Positions 31,620 to 34,096 of a stretch of DNA of 34,096 nt are shown piece after piece. The translations under genes and the position numbers were made by a program. The stretch lies in NCBI GenBank assembly GCA_016212295.1, contig JACRGO010000174.1, forward strand, positions 1 through 34,096. Direction: 5' to 3'. Every line of letters begins with the position of its first letter. Within the stretch, counting starts at the first letter, position 1. The notes under the pieces are model-generated. The model made no database searches, was not told the origin of the DNA, and was given only the letters and a program-made list of their open reading frames with translations. The stretch comes from Nitrospinota bacterium (GTDB lineage: Bacteria > Nitrospinota > Nitrospinia > JACRGO01).

Positions 31620-32657
31620 CTATGAGAGTTTTGCCTTCTTCAGATTTTCGATAAAGGGAGAACGTATAACCCCTTTTTCAGTGATGATGGCGTGTATGAG
31701 GGCGTTGGGAGTCATGTCAAAGGCGGGGTGGGCGACCTCTATATCTTCCGGGGCAAATCGCTTGCCACCGATATGGGTCACTTCCTCCCGGCTCCTTTCC
31801 TCTATTGGGATTTGCTCGCCGCTTTCAAGGTTCAGATCAAGGGTGGAGATGGGGGCCGCGACGTAGAAGGGAATACCGTGCTCCTTCGCGAGAACAGCAA
31901 GGCTGTAAGTCCCGATCTTATTGGCCACGTCCCCGTTGGCGGCGATGCGGTCCGCGCCGACTATTATCAGGTCGATTTCCCTCTTTCGCATGAAATAACC
32001 CGCCATGTTGTCGGTGATCAATTTCACCGGGATGTTGTCTTCCTTCAATTCCCACGCGGTGAGTCTTGCGCCTTGAAGAAAAGGCCGGGTTTCGTTGGCG
32101 TACACGCGTATCTTTTTCCCGGCTTCAACCGCGGCCCGGATGACCCCCAATGCCGTGCCGTACCCGGCAGTGGCAAGGGCCCCGGCGTTGCAATGGGTCA
32201 TGACCGTTGCCCCGTCCCTTATGAGTTCCTGGCCATGCCTTCCCATGGTTTTATTGGTTTCAATGTCCTCCTGATAAATTCTATGGGCCTCTTCCTTGAG
32301 CCTTTCCTTTATTTTTTTCACGCTCCCGTTGGCGACGGATTCGCCGGTCCTTTTCATCCGTTCTATGGCCCAAAAAAGATTCACCGCCGTCGGGCGGGAA
32401 GAGGCCAGAATATCGCACTGCTTCTCCAATTCCTTGAAGAAAAACAATGGGTCCTCGGTATCAATGGCCTGGGCGGCAATGGAAACCCCCATTGCAGCGG
32501 CGACTCCTATGGCCGGTGCCCCGCGAACCACCATTTTCCTGATGGCCTCGGCGACTTCCGGGCCGGTTTTGCATTCAATGTAAATGGTCTCGCACGGGAG
32601 CCTGGTCTGGTCGATCATGCGGACTATGCCGTCGTTATACTCAATGGTTTTAAACAT
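31620..32657 (-). CDS. mtnA: S-methyl-5-thioribose-1-phosphate isomerase
   Basis: Isomerises methylthioribose-1-phosphate to methylthioribulose-1-phosphate in methionine salvage. The 345-residue protein has the eIF2B-like fold with catalytic Cys156 ([15 protein letters not shown]) and Asp236 ([19 protein letters not shown]), plus [11 protein letters not shown] near residue 46. These match Cys160 and Asp240 of the Bacillus enzyme. AGGAG is six bases before the ATG, and the gene starts 12 bases after the upstream cyclic-nucleotide-binding gene, so the two are probably one operon. No other methionine-salvage genes are in the window. Some mtnA products can act on related aldose-phosphate substrates. 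Confidence 0.95.
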   Translation of the reverse strand: MFKTIEYNDGIVRMIDQTRLPCETIYIECKTGPEVAEAIRKMVVRGAPAIGVAAAMGVSIAAQAIDTEDPLFFFKELEKQCDILASSRPTAVNLFWAIERMKRTGESVANGSVKKIKERLKEEAHRIYQEDIETNKTMGRHGQELIRDGATVMTHCNAGALATAGYGTALGVIRAAVEAGKKIRVYANETRPFLQGARLTAWELKEDNIPVKLITDNMAGYFMRKREIDLIIVGADRIAANGDVANKIGTYSLAVLAKEHGIPFYVAAPISTLDLNLESGEQIPIEERSREEVTHIGGKRFAPEDIEVAHPAFDMTPNALIHAIITEKGVIRSPFIENLKKAKLS

Positions 32658-32669
32658 TTTAAACTCCTG

Positions 32670-33659
32670 TCAGCGTCTGATATTGGCTTGCTCAAGCCGT
32701 CTGGAAAGAATTTGCGAGAATTTCTTGAAGAATTTCAGTTGCAGGGAAAGGCTGGCCTTTTCCAGGACCGAGGCGTCGACCCTGATTGTGCAGCAATCGT
32801 GGTCGGCGGTAACGTGGGCGGTGCGCGGAGAGCCGTCCAGGATGGACATCTCCCCAAAGGTGTCTCCCTTTTCCAATTTCTTCAGCAAGGCGCCGTCCTT
32901 CATCACATTGGCCGACCCCTTGATGATGATAAAAAAACTTCGGTCACGGTCGCCTTCGCTGACTATTTTCTGGTCGTCCGGGTGCTTGGTGAACACGTTC
33001 CTGAACGTCAGTATCTCCAATATTTCCGCTCTTGTCAGGTCCCTGAAAAAATCGCTGGCCTCCATGAGTTTGACCTTGGCGGAGTTTTCGCGGAAAATTC
33101 TCTCCTGCTCCTCCGGACTCAGGAGAGAGCCGGTTGCGGCTTGAGCCGGTTCTGGTTTTTTCGCGGTTGGAGCCGCCGGGGCGGCGGAGACCAGTTTTTC
33201 AAGGTCCTTTGTGGGGCCGGCCTGCAAAGTGGCGATTTCGTTGGCCCTGGTAAGCCTTTCCGCCAGGGCCATCGCGATCCTTCTCATTAATTTATACCGC
33301 AGGTCCTGGGTCCCCTGCTCATCAACGGCCTTCCCGTTGATTTCCAGCAACTGGGTCCCGTCCTCCCTTGCCTTGATCAAGGCGCTGCGCGGGCTCTCCG
33401 TGATATAGGAGACCTCCCCAAAGCATTCTCCAGGGGTCAAAACCGCGAGCAGGGTGTTGTGGACTATAACGTTAACGCTTCCATCGATGATAACGTAGTA
33501 AAGATAATACTCCTCATTATCGAAATCGTCCTGGCAGAGAATGTCCTCCCCGGTATTCAGGCTCTTGGCCTTGCAAAGAAGGAGTATTTCGTCCAGTTCG
33601 TCGTATGTGAATCCGCTGAAAAATTTATTGCCTGATATTTTTTTTTTATCGGCTTCCAT
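32670..33659 (-). CDS. Protein with two cyclic-nucleotide-binding domains
   Basis: A 329-residue soluble protein with two CRP-type cNMP-binding beta-rolls (about 10-125 and 200-315) joined by a Pro/Ala/Lys-rich linker (about 150-180). Phosphate-binding-cassette-like motifs are visible: PGECFGEVSYITESPRSA in the first and KGDTFGEMSILDGSPRTA in the second. There is no helix-turn-helix, so it is not a CRP transcription factor but a cNMP-responsive adaptor or regulator. It lies 12 bases upstream of mtnA and is probably co-transcribed. Ligand (cAMP or cGMP) and target are unknown. Confidence 0.86.
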   Translation of the reverse strand: MEADKKKISGNKFFSGFTYDELDEILLLCKAKSLNTGEDILCQDDFDNEEYYLYYVIIDGSVNVIVHNTLLAVLTPGECFGEVSYITESPRSALIKAREDGTQLLEINGKAVDEQGTQDLRYKLMRRIAMALAERLTRANEIATLQAGPTKDLEKLVSAAPAAPTAKKPEPAQAATGSLLSPEEQERIFRENSAKVKLMEASDFFRDLTRAEILEILTFRNVFTKHPDDQKIVSEGDRDRSFFIIIKGSANVMKDGALLKKLEKGDTFGEMSILDGSPRTAHVTADHDCCTIRVDASVLEKASLSLQLKFFKKFSQILSRRLEQANIRR

Positions 33660-33685
33660 GGACGAAAAAAGAGGGGGGAGAAATA

Positions 33686-33762
33686 TGGCGCCCCCGAGAG
33701 GATTCGAACCTCCGACCTATGGATTAGGAATCCATTGCTCTATCCTACTGAGCTACGGGAGC
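33686..33762 (-). tRNA. tRNA-Arg(CCT)
   Basis: On the minus strand, acceptor GCTCCCG pairs with CGGGGGC, D-arm GCTCAGTAGGATAGAGC, anticodon stem-loop ATGGA-TTCCTAA-TCCAT with anticodon CCT (arginine, AGG codon), T-arm GGAGGTTCGAATCCTC, and an encoded CCA at the 3' end (33686-33688). All arms pair well. Confidence 0.96.
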
Positions 33763-34096
33763 TGACAGGAAAAATGTTAGCACACAGGGTGAGGAAAAAT
33801 CAATCGGCCATGCCGCCATGCCAAAGCCCAGCCAAGGACAGCGATATACTGAAATAAATGATCCCCGCCGCAAGCGGCGGGATATTTGTTGAAGATTTTT
33901 TTATAACATCCCGCTCGGTCCCCCTTTTCCAAGGGGGAATCAGTAGTGGCCGGTGAAAAGTCGAATAAATTCAATTGGTTGCTGTCTGGGGCTGCAATAT
34001 TTCTGGTGACATCTGGCTGCAAGGCGCATGAAATCTCAGTTTTCTCAAAAACCGAGACTGACAAAATCTGTAGCAAAGTGTAGAGCGAGGCATTGA
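33763..34096. other. Terminal region with hairpin repeats, no gene
   Basis: Holds the hairpin ATCCCCGCCGCAAGCGGCGGGAT near 33861 (same core as 7831-7856), a half-copy of the CCCCCTTTTCCAAGGGGG repeat near 33918, and at 33961-33980 an inverted 20-base copy of 97-116. A 99-codon open frame on the minus strand is assembled from these repeats and is probably not a gene, though its NQLNLFD segment may be a mobile-element tail. Confidence 0.5.

Noticed and set aside
31692-33290. 532-codon plus-strand frame
   Set aside because: Antisense to mtnA and the cyclic-nucleotide-binding gene, both of which carry clear catalytic or binding motifs.
33777-34076. 99-codon gene on the minus strand
   Set aside because: Its sequence is built from repeats (CCGCCGCAAGCGGCGG, CCCCCTTTTCC) and has no ribosome binding site.

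Overview
The window comes from a Gram-negative bacterium. A Kdo transferase (WaaA), an outer-membrane beta-barrel with a partner lipoprotein, periplasmic c-type cytochromes, DsbD and an MCP with a periplasmic sensor all imply two membranes. Moderate GC, IAHDFNN-type hybrid kinases, multiheme cytochromes and a very dense load of short palindromic intergenic repeats recall environmental Desulfobacterota, Nitrospirota or Nitrospinota. There is no ribosomal marker here, so that placement is an inference. Almost every gene is on the minus strand.

Layout by position. 1-136: tail of an ORF that may be a mobile-element remnant. 648-734: tRNA-Leu(CAA). 1016-4025: a cytosine-deaminase-like enzyme, then a membrane-anchored methyltransferase whose start overlaps the stop of a hybrid histidine kinase. 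4078-4607: a YefM/YoeB-type toxin-antitoxin pair whose toxin has lost its usual C-terminus. 4808-7461: a receiver-only response regulator and a membrane sensor kinase. 8161-10191: a chemoreceptor. 10311-12714: a UbiA-type prenyltransferase and a MacB/FtsX-type permease. 12865-20958: a periplasmic and outer-membrane redox locus, the most interesting block. 21350-25085: an M24 peptidase, and on the plus strand a HmuY-like protein and a divergent M50-like membrane protein. 25255-28019: waaA and three small membrane-protein genes. 28604-30111: a surface protein (carboxypeptidase-regulatory, CHB_HEX-like and FISUMP domains) split by a homopolymer frameshift. 30449-33659: a zinc-ribbon methyltransferase, mtnA and a double cyclic-nucleotide-binding protein. 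33686-33762: tRNA-Arg(CCT).

The redox locus reads, in transcription order: SUMF1-fold secreted protein, triheme cytochrome with a C-terminal carboxypeptidase-regulatory-like domain, full-length DsbD, TlpA-like thioredoxin, a second paralogous triheme cytochrome, DUF4266 lipoprotein, DUF3570 barrel, diheme lipoprotein. Several of the heme sites are CX4CH rather than CXXCH. My working model is that DsbD carries cytosolic reducing power to TlpA, which keeps cysteines of the cytochromes and/or the DUF4266 protein reduced, while cytochromes and barrel form an envelope electron-transfer module. That function is an inference from domain content and gene order.

Nearly every gap longer than about 100 bases carries short inverted or tandem repeats of several families. 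One family has arms of repeated TCATTGGTC-like units around a shared core resembling GTCTTCCTGCTTA, with at least four copies. Another supplies the C-terminal residues of two proteins (the toxin and the response regulator).
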